From: Verrucomicrobiota bacterium
GTDB taxonomy: Bacteria; Verrucomicrobiota; Lentisphaeria; Oligosphaerales; Oligosphaeraceae
Direction: 5' to 3'
Assembly: GCA_022709995.1 (NCBI GenBank)
Contig: JAKLHU010000002.1
Span: 1-19,141 of the forward strand
DNA: 19,141 nucleotides
Made by a program: the position numbers and the translations under genes. This document shows positions 5,904 to 13,955 of this stretch, piece by piece. How positions within the stretch are numbered: position 1 is the stretch's first letter; the number at the start of each line of letters is the position of its first letter. The notes below the pieces were generated by a model that was given only the letters and a program-made list of their open reading frames with translations, made no database searches and was not told the origin of the DNA.

Positions 5904-6551
5904 TTATTTCTTCTCTTTCTCTTTCTCTTTCGCGTCCTTTTCCGGCGCCGCTTCCGCCGTGGCGGCCTCGGTCGCTTCCGTCGTCGCTTCGGCGGCGGCC
6001 TCGGCCTTCGGCGCGCGGACCTGGAACACCATCAGAGCGCCGTCGCTGGCCGCCGTCACGTTGGCCGGCATGACCAGGTCGCGGACGTGCAGGGAGCCGT
6101 CCAACTCGATGCCGCTGACATCGACTTTGATGACTTCCGGCGTGTCCATCGGAAAGCATTTAATCTGCAGTTCGAACATGACCTGTTCCAACTGGCCGCC
6201 CAGGCGGATACCGGCCGCTTCGCCCTCCGCCACCAGGCGGACGTCACTGGTGATCAGCTCATCCATCTTCACTTCCAGGAAATCGAGGTGGAGAATGTCA
6301 TTTGAAATCGGATGGCGCTGGGCCGCCTTCAGGATGGTCAGCCTCTTGCTGCCGTCGCCGCAGTCCATCTCGACCAGGCCGGGATGATGCAGCAGCTGGC
6401 CCAGCAGAGCGGAGGCAATGCTCATCGACGACGCCGCTCCGCCGTGGCCATACACGACAACCGGAATCTGGCCGTCCCGACGCAGCCGGCGGGAATTCGC
6501 CGAGCCGATCAGGCCGCGCTCGCTCACATTAATGCTAAGTGTCTTGCTCAT
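5904..6551 (-). CDS. rplY: 50S ribosomal protein bL25, CTC form
   Basis: A 215-residue protein of the long two-domain CTC/TL5 type. It starts MSKTLSINVSERGLIGSANS, with RRLRRDGQIPVVVYGHG typical of the 5S-rRNA-binding N-terminal domain. DILHLDFLEV marks the end of that domain. The C-terminal beta domain (about residues 98-185) contains KCFPMDTPEVIKVDVSGIEL and SLHVRDLVMP. The end is a low-complexity Ala/Glu/Thr tail finishing in EKEKEKK, encoded by a short GAAAGA-type repeat. bL25 binds 5S rRNA in the large subunit. It is the first gene after the internal promoter at 6623-6651. GAAGGG stands about 11 bases before the ATG, a weak site. Confidence 0.95.
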   Translation of the reverse strand: MSKTLSINVSERGLIGSANSRRLRRDGQIPVVVYGHGGAASSMSIASALLGQLLHHPGLVEMDCGDGSKRLTILKAAQRHPISNDILHLDFLEVKMDELITSDVRLVAEGEAAGIRLGGQLEQVMFELQIKCFPMDTPEVIKVDVSGIELDGSLHVRDLVMPANVTAASDGALMVFQVRAPKAEAAAEATTEATEAATAEAAPEKDAKEKEKEKK

Positions 6552-6622
6552 AGATGGTTGAACCCTTCAATCTCGATTCGCCTATGTGAATTTTCGGAAA
6601 AAATCGGGCGGGAAAAGCAAAT

Positions 6623-6651
6623 AATATATCACACTAATTGCCAGACTCCAA
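6623..6651 (-). promoter_or_regulatory. Promoter for the rplY-pth-rpsF-ssb-rpsR-rplI cluster
   Basis: On the minus strand, TTGGAG (complement of 6646-6651) is followed after exactly 17 bases by TATATT (complement of 6623-6628). The elements overlap the last codons of prs (stop at 6634). Predicted transcription starts near 6616, giving a leader of about 65 bases before rplY. The region is clearly more AT-rich than its surroundings. This would let the ribosomal genes be expressed independently of prs. Confidence 0.6.
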
Positions 6652-7578
6652 TGAAAACAGCGAAGAAATTGAATCTCCCTGGTGAATTCTCTTGATGGCC
6701 GTCGCAAACAACGGGGCGACGGTCATGATTTCCAGGCGGGGGCAGGTGCTGGCGTCGACGGGGACGGTGTCGGTCGTGAAGACTTTTTCGAGGATGCTGG
6801 CATTGATTCGGCTGATGCCGACGGGGGTGAGGCAGCAGTGGGTGACGGCGGCGCTCACGGAGCGCGCCCCCGCTTCGCGCAGGCGCAGGGCGGCCTGGAC
6901 GATGGTGCCGGCGGTTGAGCTGAGGTCGTCGACGAGGAGGCAGTCGCGGCCGTCGACGTCGCCGACCAGGTAGGGCGCCTCGACTTCGCTGGCGCTGACG
7001 CGGCGTTTGGCGACGAGGGCGAAGCCGCAGCCGAACATGTCGGCGTAGGTATGGGCCATTTTGCCGCTGCCGGCGTCCGGCGCGACGATCTGGGCGTCGC
7101 GGTTGAAGCGTTGGCGCAGGTGGGCGGCGAACACCGGGGCCGCATACAGATGATCGACCGGGATGTCGAAGAAGCCCTGGATCTGCTGGGCGTGGAGGTC
7201 CATGGTCAGGATGCGGTTGGCCCCGGCCGTGACCAGGAGATTGGCCACCAGCTTGGCGGTGATCGGGACCCGGGGCTGGTCTTTGCGGTCCTGGCGGCCG
7301 TAGCCAAAATACGGCAGCACCGCCGTGATCCGGCCGCAGGAGGCCCGGCGGGCCGCGTCCAGCATGATGAGCAGCTCCATGATGCTCTCGTTGGGAGTGC
7401 AGCAGGTGGGCTGGATGATGAACACGTCGGCGTCGCGAATGTGCTCGGTGAACTTGACGAACGTCTCGCCGCCGGGAAACCGGCCCAGCTCGACGGCGCC
7501 CAGGGAGATGCCGAGCTCCGCGGCAATCGCGTTCGCCAGCCGCGGATGCGTCGACCCGCTGAATACTTTCAATTCCAT
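6634..7578 (-). CDS. prs: Ribose-phosphate pyrophosphokinase (PRPP synthetase)
   Basis: This cytoplasmic enzyme makes PRPP from ribose 5-phosphate and ATP for purine, pyrimidine, His, Trp and NAD synthesis. The 314-residue product from ATG 7578 begins MELKVFSGSTHPRLA and has normal family length; 29 further codons upstream are open but unlike the family. Visible motifs are GRFPGGETFVKF, FIIQPTCCTPNESIMELLI, LPYFGYGRQDRKDQPRVPITAKLVA, ILTMDLHAQQIQGFFDIPVDHL, the flexible-loop KRR and GDVDGRDCLLVDD. The PRPP-binding loop reads DDLSSTAGT, where bacterial class I enzymes more often have an Asp before TAGT. The cluster prs-ctc-pth is conserved in many bacteria. GGATGG lies 8 bases before the ATG. 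Confidence 0.96.
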   Translation of the reverse strand: MELKVFSGSTHPRLANAIAAELGISLGAVELGRFPGGETFVKFTEHIRDADVFIIQPTCCTPNESIMELLIMLDAARRASCGRITAVLPYFGYGRQDRKDQPRVPITAKLVANLLVTAGANRILTMDLHAQQIQGFFDIPVDHLYAAPVFAAHLRQRFNRDAQIVAPDAGSGKMAHTYADMFGCGFALVAKRRVSASEVEAPYLVGDVDGRDCLLVDDLSSTAGTIVQAALRLREAGARSVSAAVTHCCLTPVGISRINASILEKVFTTDTVPVDASTCPRLEIMTVAPLFATAIKRIHQGDSISSLFSLESGN

Positions 7579-7658
7579 GATGACACCATCCGTTCGCCTC
7601 TGCCTGGCCCGATTCACTCCGCCGACAGCCGCATCGGCGCCGATTCGGAATGCGCTTT

Positions 7659-7704
7659 CTGTCATTCCATCATATTAAGACTATATTAAATATAGCCCGC
7701 GGGC
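7659..7704. promoter_or_regulatory. Divergent prs/icd promoter region with palindromes
   Basis: A rightward promoter for icd fits CTGTCA (7659-7664), 17 bases, TATATT (7682-7687). The -10 lies in the perfect inverted repeat CTATATT-A-AATATAG (7681-7695), directly followed by the palindrome GCCCGCGGGC (7695-7704). The repeat could be an operator or could serve both strands. A leftward -10, TATGAT (complement of 7669-7674), is possible for prs but has no clear -35. Confidence 0.5.
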
Positions 7705-7770
7705 CGGGAAAACCCAATGCCGCCCGCCTCTTCTTGAAATCACCACGCCTTGCCCCGAAAGATGATTGCC

Positions 7771-9000
<1,230 letters not shown>

Positions 9001-9064
9001 CGTTCCAACGGCGCCGCCGGGCCGGCGATGGCGATGGCCCGGCCCGGCAACCAGGACTGTGAAG

Positions 9065-9817
9065 ATGGACAAGCCGCAAAACTACTGGAATGAATTCGAC
9101 TGGGAGCGGTTCTTCCGGCGCAAGGAGAAATTTGTCCGCGCCTATGTCGAGTTGCTGGACCGTTTTGCGGAGCTGCCGGAAGGCGAGGAGCTGATCTTGA
9201 ACGAGCTCACCCGCCGCTTCGGGGCCGCGGAAGTCGAGGAGATGTACACGTATGACGAGGATGTCGACGACGACTTTCCGGACGAGGACGAGAGCGCCGG
9301 CCCGGACGACGCGCCGATGGCATCGCCACTGGAATTCCCGCCGGCGGACGGCGAAGGCTGGCAGGCGCCGGACAACGGCGACGACGACAGCGAATTCAAC
9401 GATGAAATGCGCCGCCTGCGGCGCATGGAAGAGCAATTCCGCAACATCATGATCGTTCTGGAGCAGACGATCCAGGGCTGGTGCAACCTGATGTCGTCGG
9501 TCCTGCCGGTCGACAAGCGCGCCCAGGGGCTGAAAATCCTGTTTTTCCTGTCCCGGGTCGCCATGAACCTGAACAGCTGCGCGGGCGAAATGGCGGCGAC
9601 CCGGCAGGCGGCGGTCATCGCCCTGTGCAAACGCGTCCTTGCCGACCTCAATGACGCCGTCGGCCAGGTGACGGGACTGCGCCAGCAATGCCCGCCCCTG
9701 AATGAAATCCTGACGACCATCCAGGAACGCCTCGTCACCGCCGCCGACGAGGTCGCCGACTTTCTCCGCGCCTGCCGCGACCTCCCCGGCGACGATGACG
9801 ATGACAATGCCTTCTGA
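9065..9817 (+). CDS. Unrecognised acidic protein preceding the lipid-transport cluster
   Basis: A 250-residue protein I do not recognise. It has no signal peptide or membrane helix and should be cytoplasmic. Residues 1-60 are charged and helical (NYWNEFDWERFFRRKEKFVRA, then FAELPEGEELILNEL). Residues 60-110 are an acidic, probably disordered stretch dominated by Asp, Glu, Pro and Ala. Residues 113-240 are a predicted all-helical region (RRLRRMEEQFRNIMIVLEQT, DKRAQGLKILFFLSRVAMNL, LNEILTTIQERLVTAADEVA). It ends DDDDDNAF. AGGA lies just upstream of ATG 9065; GTG 9059 is an alternative start. Only 23 bases separate it from mlaE, so co-transcription with the lipid transporter is likely, and it follows icd by 64 bases. 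A role as an accessory to that transporter is only a guess from position. Confidence 0.85.
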   Translation: MDKPQNYWNEFDWERFFRRKEKFVRAYVELLDRFAELPEGEELILNELTRRFGAAEVEEMYTYDEDVDDDFPDEDESAGPDDAPMASPLEFPPADGEGWQAPDNGDDDSEFNDEMRRLRRMEEQFRNIMIVLEQTIQGWCNLMSSVLPVDKRAQGLKILFFLSRVAMNLNSCAGEMAATRQAAVIALCKRVLADLNDAVGQVTGLRQQCPPLNEILTTIQERLVTAADEVADFLRACRDLPGDDDDDNAF

Positions 9818-9840
9818 ACCATTCCGGATCACCTGCTGAC

Positions 9841-10986
9841 ATGACCCAATCCCTTCCTGCAATCAAGCCCGGCACGGCGACGGCGGAGCTGGACTATGAC
9901 GCTGCCAGCCAGACCGGCGTGCTGCATCTCCGCGGCGACTGGCGCCAAAAGGCACGCCGGCCCGAGCCTGGCTCGCCGGTGCTGCCCCTGGCCATGGGCA
10001 GCCTCCGCTTCGACTGCGCCGACTTGACCGGCTGGGACAGCACCCTGCTCATCTATCTCCACGAGCTGCGCCGCCACTGCCATTACCGCAGCCTGGCCGT
10101 CGCCTGGGACACCCTGCCGGCCGGCGCCAACCGGCTGCTCAAGCTGGCCAGCGGGAGCTCCACCACTCCCCAGGCCATGCCGACGCCGACCTGGTCATGG
10201 CTGGGCAAAGTCGGGCTCCGCAGCCTCGAGGCCTGGGGCCGCGTCGTCGACGTCCTGACCTTTGTCGGCGAACTCGTCCTCGCCTGCCTGAAATTCCTTT
10301 TCGGCCGCGCCCGCCTGCGCTGGTCGGACCTGGCCTTGGAAATGGTCAAGGCCGGCCCCCAGGCTCTCGCCATTGTCGCCCTGATTGGCTTTCTCATGGG
10401 GCTGATCCTCGCCTTCATCGGCGCCATTCCCCTGAAATGGTTCGGGGCCGAGGTCTATGTCGCCAGCCTCATCGGCATCGGCATCCTGCGCCTGATGGGC
10501 GCCGTCATGACCGGCGTCGTCATGGCCGGCCGCACCGGCGCCGCCTATGCCGCCGAACTGGGCTCCATGCAGGCCAACGAGGAAATCGACGCTCTCGAAT
10601 CCATGGGCATCCCGCCGATGGAATTCCTGGTCCTGCCCAGATTCCTGGCGTTGACCGCCATGCTGCCGCTGCTCGGGTTGTTCGGGGACCTGGTCGGGGT
10701 CCTCGGCGGCCTGGTCGTCGGCGTGTTCTACCTTGACCTGACCTTCATGCAGTTCTGGCAGCAGCTGATGCAGACCACCAAGCTGGCGGACCTGTTTGTC
10801 GGCCTCTTCACCTGCTGGGTCTTCGGCATGCTCATCGCCGTCTGCGGCTGCCTGCGGGGCATCCAATGCGGCCGCAGTTCCGAAGCGGTCGGCCAGGCCA
10901 CGACCTCGGCCGTCGTCAGCAGCATCGTTTGCATGGTCATTGCCACCGCGGCGATCACGGTGGTGACCGTGGCCCTGAAAATATAG
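9841..10986 (+). CDS. mlaE: MlaE-type lipid ABC transporter permease with an N-terminal STAS domain
   Basis: A 381-residue inner-membrane protein. Residues about 15-105 look like a STAS domain (VLHLRGDW, LRFDCADLTGWDSTLLIYLHEL, LPAGANRLLKLA), equivalent to the separate MlaB of E. coli. From about residue 150 it is a MlaE permease: several hydrophobic helices (QALAIVALIGFLMGLILAF, MLPLLGLFGDLVGVLGGLVV, a C-terminal VVSSIVCMVIATAAITVVTVA) and the hallmark GRTGAAYAAELGSMQANEEID followed by ALESMGIPPMEFLVLPRFLA. It should form the membrane core of an MCE-type phospholipid transporter with the ATPase and MlaD encoded next. STAS-MlaE fusions are known. There is no clear ribosome binding site; the start fits the STAS domain. 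Confidence 0.93.
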   Translation: MTQSLPAIKPGTATAELDYDAASQTGVLHLRGDWRQKARRPEPGSPVLPLAMGSLRFDCADLTGWDSTLLIYLHELRRHCHYRSLAVAWDTLPAGANRLLKLASGSSTTPQAMPTPTWSWLGKVGLRSLEAWGRVVDVLTFVGELVLACLKFLFGRARLRWSDLALEMVKAGPQALAIVALIGFLMGLILAFIGAIPLKWFGAEVYVASLIGIGILRLMGAVMTGVVMAGRTGAAYAAELGSMQANEEIDALESMGIPPMEFLVLPRFLALTAMLPLLGLFGDLVGVLGGLVVGVFYLDLTFMQFWQQLMQTTKLADLFVGLFTCWVFGMLIAVCGCLRGIQCGRSSEAVGQATTSAVVSSIVCMVIATAAITVVTVALKI

Positions 10987-11038
10987 TCCCGGCCCTTTCT
11001 GGCCGTCCCCGGGCGCCCGGCGGTCCGGCGGCCACGTG

Positions 11039-11047
11039 TTATCCACA
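11039..11047 (+). other. Perfect DnaA-box sequence between mlaE and mlaF
   Basis: TTATCCACA, the consensus DnaA box, lies in the 90-base gap before the ATPase gene. I saw no second copy nearby, no AT-rich unwinding element and no origin-type genes, so this is not an origin. A single 9-mer match could occur by chance, or could be a titration or regulatory site. Confidence 0.35.
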
Positions 11048-11076
11048 ACCTCCATTTCCGGCGGTCCTCTCTTGGC

Positions 11077-11835
11077 ATGACTACTCCTCCTCCCATCGCC
11101 GTCCGCGGCCTGACCATGGCCTATGGCAGCCGCGTCATCCAGCGCGACCTGACTTTCACGGTCCGCCGCGGCGAGATCTTCATCGTCATGGGCGGCAGCG
11201 GCTGCGGCAAAAGCACCTTGCTTCGGCATCTGATCGGCCTCCAGACACCGGCCGCCGGCACCGTCCTGCGCAACGGCCAGGACTTCTGGGCGCTTTCCGA
11301 CGCCGCCCGCGACCGCATCAAGCGCAATTCCGGCATTCTCTACCAGACCGGCGCGCTGTGGAGCGCCATGACCCTGGCGGAAAACATCGCGCTGCCGCTG
11401 CACCAGTTCACCCGCCTGCGGCCCGGGGAAATCCGCGACCTCTGCGCCTTCAAGCTGGCCCTGGTCGGCTTGGCCGGCTGCGAACATTACTATCCTTCTG
11501 AAATCAGCGGCGGCATGCGCAAGCGCGCCGCCCTGGCCCGGGCCCTGGCCCTGGACCCGGAAATGCTGTTCTTCGACGAACCCAGCGCCGGCCTGGACCC
11601 GGTCAGCTCCCGGCGCATGGACGACCTGATCATCGAATTGCGCGAAAGCCTGTCCGCCACCATCGTCGTCGTCACCCACGAACTGGCCAGCATCTTCGCC
11701 ATCGGCACCGACGCGATTTTTCTCGACGGCGAATCCAGGACCATCATTGCCCAAGGCAGTCCCAAGGACCTTCTCAACCAAGCCAGCCCACTGCGCGTCC
11801 GGCAATTCCTGACCCGCGGCGGCGCCACCCCCTGA
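11077..11835 (+). CDS. mlaF: MlaF-type ABC transporter ATP-binding protein
   Basis: A 252-residue cytoplasmic ATPase that would power lipid transport through the MlaE permease. It shows Walker A GGSGCGKST (about residues 35-43), a Q-loop segment at ILYQTGALWSAMTLAENIALPL, the signature ISGGMRKRAALARALALDP, Walker B MLFFDEPSAGLDPVSS and the switch His in VVVTHELASIFAIGTD. ISGGMRKR and the FDEPSAGLDP style are typical of the MlaF/Ttg2A group. It lies 90 bases after mlaE and 11 before mlaD, in one transcription unit. The ATG at 11077 lacks a visible Shine-Dalgarno sequence but gives the right family N-terminus (VRGLTMAYGSRVIQRDL). Confidence 0.95.
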   Translation: MTTPPPIAVRGLTMAYGSRVIQRDLTFTVRRGEIFIVMGGSGCGKSTLLRHLIGLQTPAAGTVLRNGQDFWALSDAARDRIKRNSGILYQTGALWSAMTLAENIALPLHQFTRLRPGEIRDLCAFKLALVGLAGCEHYYPSEISGGMRKRAALARALALDPEMLFFDEPSAGLDPVSSRRMDDLIIELRESLSATIVVVTHELASIFAIGTDAIFLDGESRTIIAQGSPKDLLNQASPLRVRQFLTRGGATP

Positions 11836-11846
11836 ACGAGGCGACC

Positions 11847-13040
11847 ATGCTCCACAAACACCATCCCGCCCTGATTGGCGGCTTTGTCCTGGGAGGACTT
11901 CTCCTCCTGTTCGTGTTCCTGCTGGTCCTGGGCGGCCAGGGTCTGTTCACGACCAAAGTCACCTACTATCTGTATTTTGACAAATCCGTCAAGGGCTTGA
12001 ACAAGGGGGCCGCCGTCATGCTCCGCGGCGTCCGCGTCGGCCAAGTCTCCGACATTCGGCTGGCCCCGCGCGACAACGCCACCCACGAAGGCGCCATCTC
12101 CTGGCCGATTCAAGTCGCCGTGGACATCGTCCCCGCCGCGATTGACATCGCCGGCGACGACGACCCGGCCGGTTCCGCCGTCGCCGAACTGCGCCGCAAG
12201 TCTCTGCAGCACCTGAAAAGCCGCCAGCGCCTGGAATCCTGGATCAGCCACATGATCATCCAGGAAGGACTGCGCGCCCAACTCCAGTCCCTCAGCCTCC
12301 TGACCGGACAACTCTACATCGAACTGAATTTCTTCACCGACGACCTGGCGTCGGCCGACCTGGAGCGGGATCTTGAGCGCCACGTCATTCCGACGCGGAT
12401 GTCGACGTTCGAGCGTCTGTTCCTGTCTTTGAGCCAGAAGGAATTCGGGGATCAGATCGACGCTCTCCACCTGGTCACGGCGACGCTCAGCCAGTTCATC
12501 AAGAGCGGCCAGGCCGACCAGCTGCTGGCCAACGTCTACACGATTTCCAACAACATGAAAACCCTCAGCGGCAACCTGAACGCCTCGCTGCCGCTGATCA
12601 CGGGGCAGGCCCACGACGCGATGACAAAAATCAACCGGGTGACGACGCATCTGGACGAACGCACCCCGGAAGTCCTGGAGGCGGCGCAGGAAAGCCTCCG
12701 CCTCTGGAATGCGAACGTCTCGACGCTGGCCCAGAAACTCGGGGAGACGCTGGCCAACATGAACCAGCTGATCGCCAAACTGGACCGGGTCACCAATCTG
12801 GAGGAAGGCCCCGGCGCCGAACTGCTGCTGGAACTGCGCACCACCCTCGGTTCCGCCCAGAAGGCCCTGGCCGACTTTTCCGTCCTCACGGTCCAGGCCA
12901 AAGGCAGCTTCGCCCAAGATTCGCCCATGCGGCAGAGCATGCAGAACGCGTTGACGGAAATTGAAGCCGCGGCCCAGTCTTTCCGAGCCCTCGCCGAACT
13001 GCTGCAACGCAAACCGGAAGCCTTGATCCGCGGGAAATAA
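11847..13040 (+). CDS. mlaD: MCE-domain lipid transport protein (MlaD family)
   Basis: A 397-residue protein anchored by one N-terminal membrane helix (residues about 9-30, LIGGFVLGGLLLLFVFLLVL). The MCE domain follows (YYLYFDKSVKGLNKGAAVML, RGVRVGQVSDIRLAP, then LTGQLYIELNFF near 155). The rest is a long, mostly helical coiled-coil-like region (LITGQAHDAMTKINRVTTHL, LAQKLGETLANMNQLIAKLD). MCE proteins form hexameric tubes that carry lipids across the periplasm. At 397 residues it is far longer than E. coli MlaD (about 183), so the helical part may lengthen the channel, as in LetB, PqiB or Mce1-type assemblies. A sequence of about 40 residues inserted in the MCE domain (DNATHEGAIS to SRQRLES) is a visible peculiarity. 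GAGG precedes the ATG. Confidence 0.92.
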   Translation: MLHKHHPALIGGFVLGGLLLLFVFLLVLGGQGLFTTKVTYYLYFDKSVKGLNKGAAVMLRGVRVGQVSDIRLAPRDNATHEGAISWPIQVAVDIVPAAIDIAGDDDPAGSAVAELRRKSLQHLKSRQRLESWISHMIIQEGLRAQLQSLSLLTGQLYIELNFFTDDLASADLERDLERHVIPTRMSTFERLFLSLSQKEFGDQIDALHLVTATLSQFIKSGQADQLLANVYTISNNMKTLSGNLNASLPLITGQAHDAMTKINRVTTHLDERTPEVLEAAQESLRLWNANVSTLAQKLGETLANMNQLIAKLDRVTNLEEGPGAELLLELRTTLGSAQKALADFSVLTVQAKGSFAQDSPMRQSMQNALTEIEAAAQSFRALAELLQRKPEALIRGK

Positions 13041-13171
13041 CCAGAACCCGAAGCGCCGCCGCCGAAAGACGCCTGCAACAAGCACGGCAGCTGCCCTGAC
13101 GGCGGGAAACGACCCCATCCCGGCCCGCGCCGGCAACCGCCGCCCCCGCCCAACCACGAAAGGAGCGCCAG

Positions 13172-13816
13172 ATGCTTCCCCTCATCACCCACGCCAGTCC
13201 CCGGCCGCTGCCCCGCCCCGCCCGGCCGCTCACCGCCCGGCCGCTCACCGCCGCCCTGCTCGCCGCCACCCTGCTCGCCGCCACCCTGCTCGCCGCCGGC
13301 TGCCTCGGCTCCGCCAACACACGATACTTCCTGCTGTCGCCGACGACCTGGCCGACGGCGACGGCGCCCGCCGCCGGCCTGGTCGTCATCCGGAGCTGCC
13401 AGCTCCCGGATTATCTCAACCGGACCGAGATGATCATGCGCAAAGGCCAAAATGAAGTCGTCATCCGCGACTTCGACAGCTGGGCCCAGGCGCCCGAAAA
13501 AATGATTCGCCTCATTCTGCGCGAAAACCTCGCCCGCATCCTCGGCGCCGAAAACATCGCCGAGGGCAAGTCGCCGCAGCCCCGCTCGGGCAACCTCCTG
13601 ATTGACTATGAGTTCCGTCAGCTTGACCCGACGACCGACGGCCTCCTGGCCGTCAACGTCGACTGCCGACTGCACGCCTTGGCAACCAAGACGGATGCAA
13701 TCCACAACCTGGCCTTCACCATCCCCCTGGCCGGCAAGGACGGCGCCGACATCGCCACCGCCGTCAACCAGGCCCTCGCCAGAATCGCCGAAGAAACCGC
13801 CATGATGCTGAAATAA
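13172..13816 (+). CDS. ABC-type transport auxiliary lipoprotein (PqiC-like)
   Basis: A 214-residue lipoprotein. The signal ends in the lipobox LLAAGC with Cys44 as the lipidated residue, and the next residues LGSANTRYFLLSP are the usual start of the ABC-transport auxiliary (PqiC, DUF330) family. VVIRSCQLPDYLNRTEMIMR, FDSWAQAPEKMIRLILRENL and a later LLIDYEFRQL fit that family. Such proteins sit in the outer membrane facing the periplasm and complete MCE-type lipid bridges. AAAGGAG lies six bases before the ATG. The signal peptide is long and encoded by two sets of tandem 15-bp repeats. It is the last gene of the cluster, 131 bases after mlaD, and takes the place MlaC/MlaA would have in the classical Mla system. 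Confidence 0.88.
   Translation: MLPLITHASPRPLPRPARPLTARPLTAALLAATLLAATLLAAGCLGSANTRYFLLSPTTWPTATAPAAGLVVIRSCQLPDYLNRTEMIMRKGQNEVVIRDFDSWAQAPEKMIRLILRENLARILGAENIAEGKSPQPRSGNLLIDYEFRQLDPTTDGLLAVNVDCRLHALATKTDAIHNLAFTIPLAGKDGADIATAVNQALARIAEETAMMLK
13223..13300 (+). repeat. Two tandem 15-bp repeat sets in the lipoprotein signal peptide
   Basis: CGGCCGCTCACCGCC occurs at 13223-13237 and 13238-13252. CTGCTCGCCGCCACC then occurs at 13256-13270 and 13271-13285, with a variant third copy at 13286-13300. Both units are in frame (RPLTA and LLAAT), so gain or loss of a copy would change signal peptide length without breaking the gene. Confidence 0.85.
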
Positions 13817-13817
13817 C

Positions 13818-13845
13818 TTGTTTTTCGATAGTTATGGCTTATATT
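13818..13845 (+). promoter_or_regulatory. Promoter for the DEAD-box helicase gene
   Basis: TTGTTT (13818-13823) and TATATT (13840-13845) are 16 bases apart in an AT-rich island that starts right after the lipoprotein stop codon. The predicted leader before the helicase start is about 105 bases. No terminator hairpin separates it from the lipid-transport genes, so read-through is possible. Confidence 0.5.
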
Positions 13846-13955
13846 TCTTTACTTGTCGCCTTTCCCGCCAATACTTTTTTCCATCCCGCTATCACGAGAC
13901 TTTTTCCCCCAATGCAGTGATTTTTCACCAGGGTATCACCCGACAGGAGCATATT

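Noticed and set aside
11039..11047. Replication origin at the DnaA box.
   Set aside because: Only one box is visible, with no AT-rich element and no dnaA, dnaN or gidA-type neighbours.
10195..11805. A 536-residue leftward frame across mlaE and mlaF.
   Set aside because: It is a GC-rich antisense shadow with low-complexity Gln/Ala/Gly/Asp content; the sense strand encodes recognisable MlaE and MlaF.
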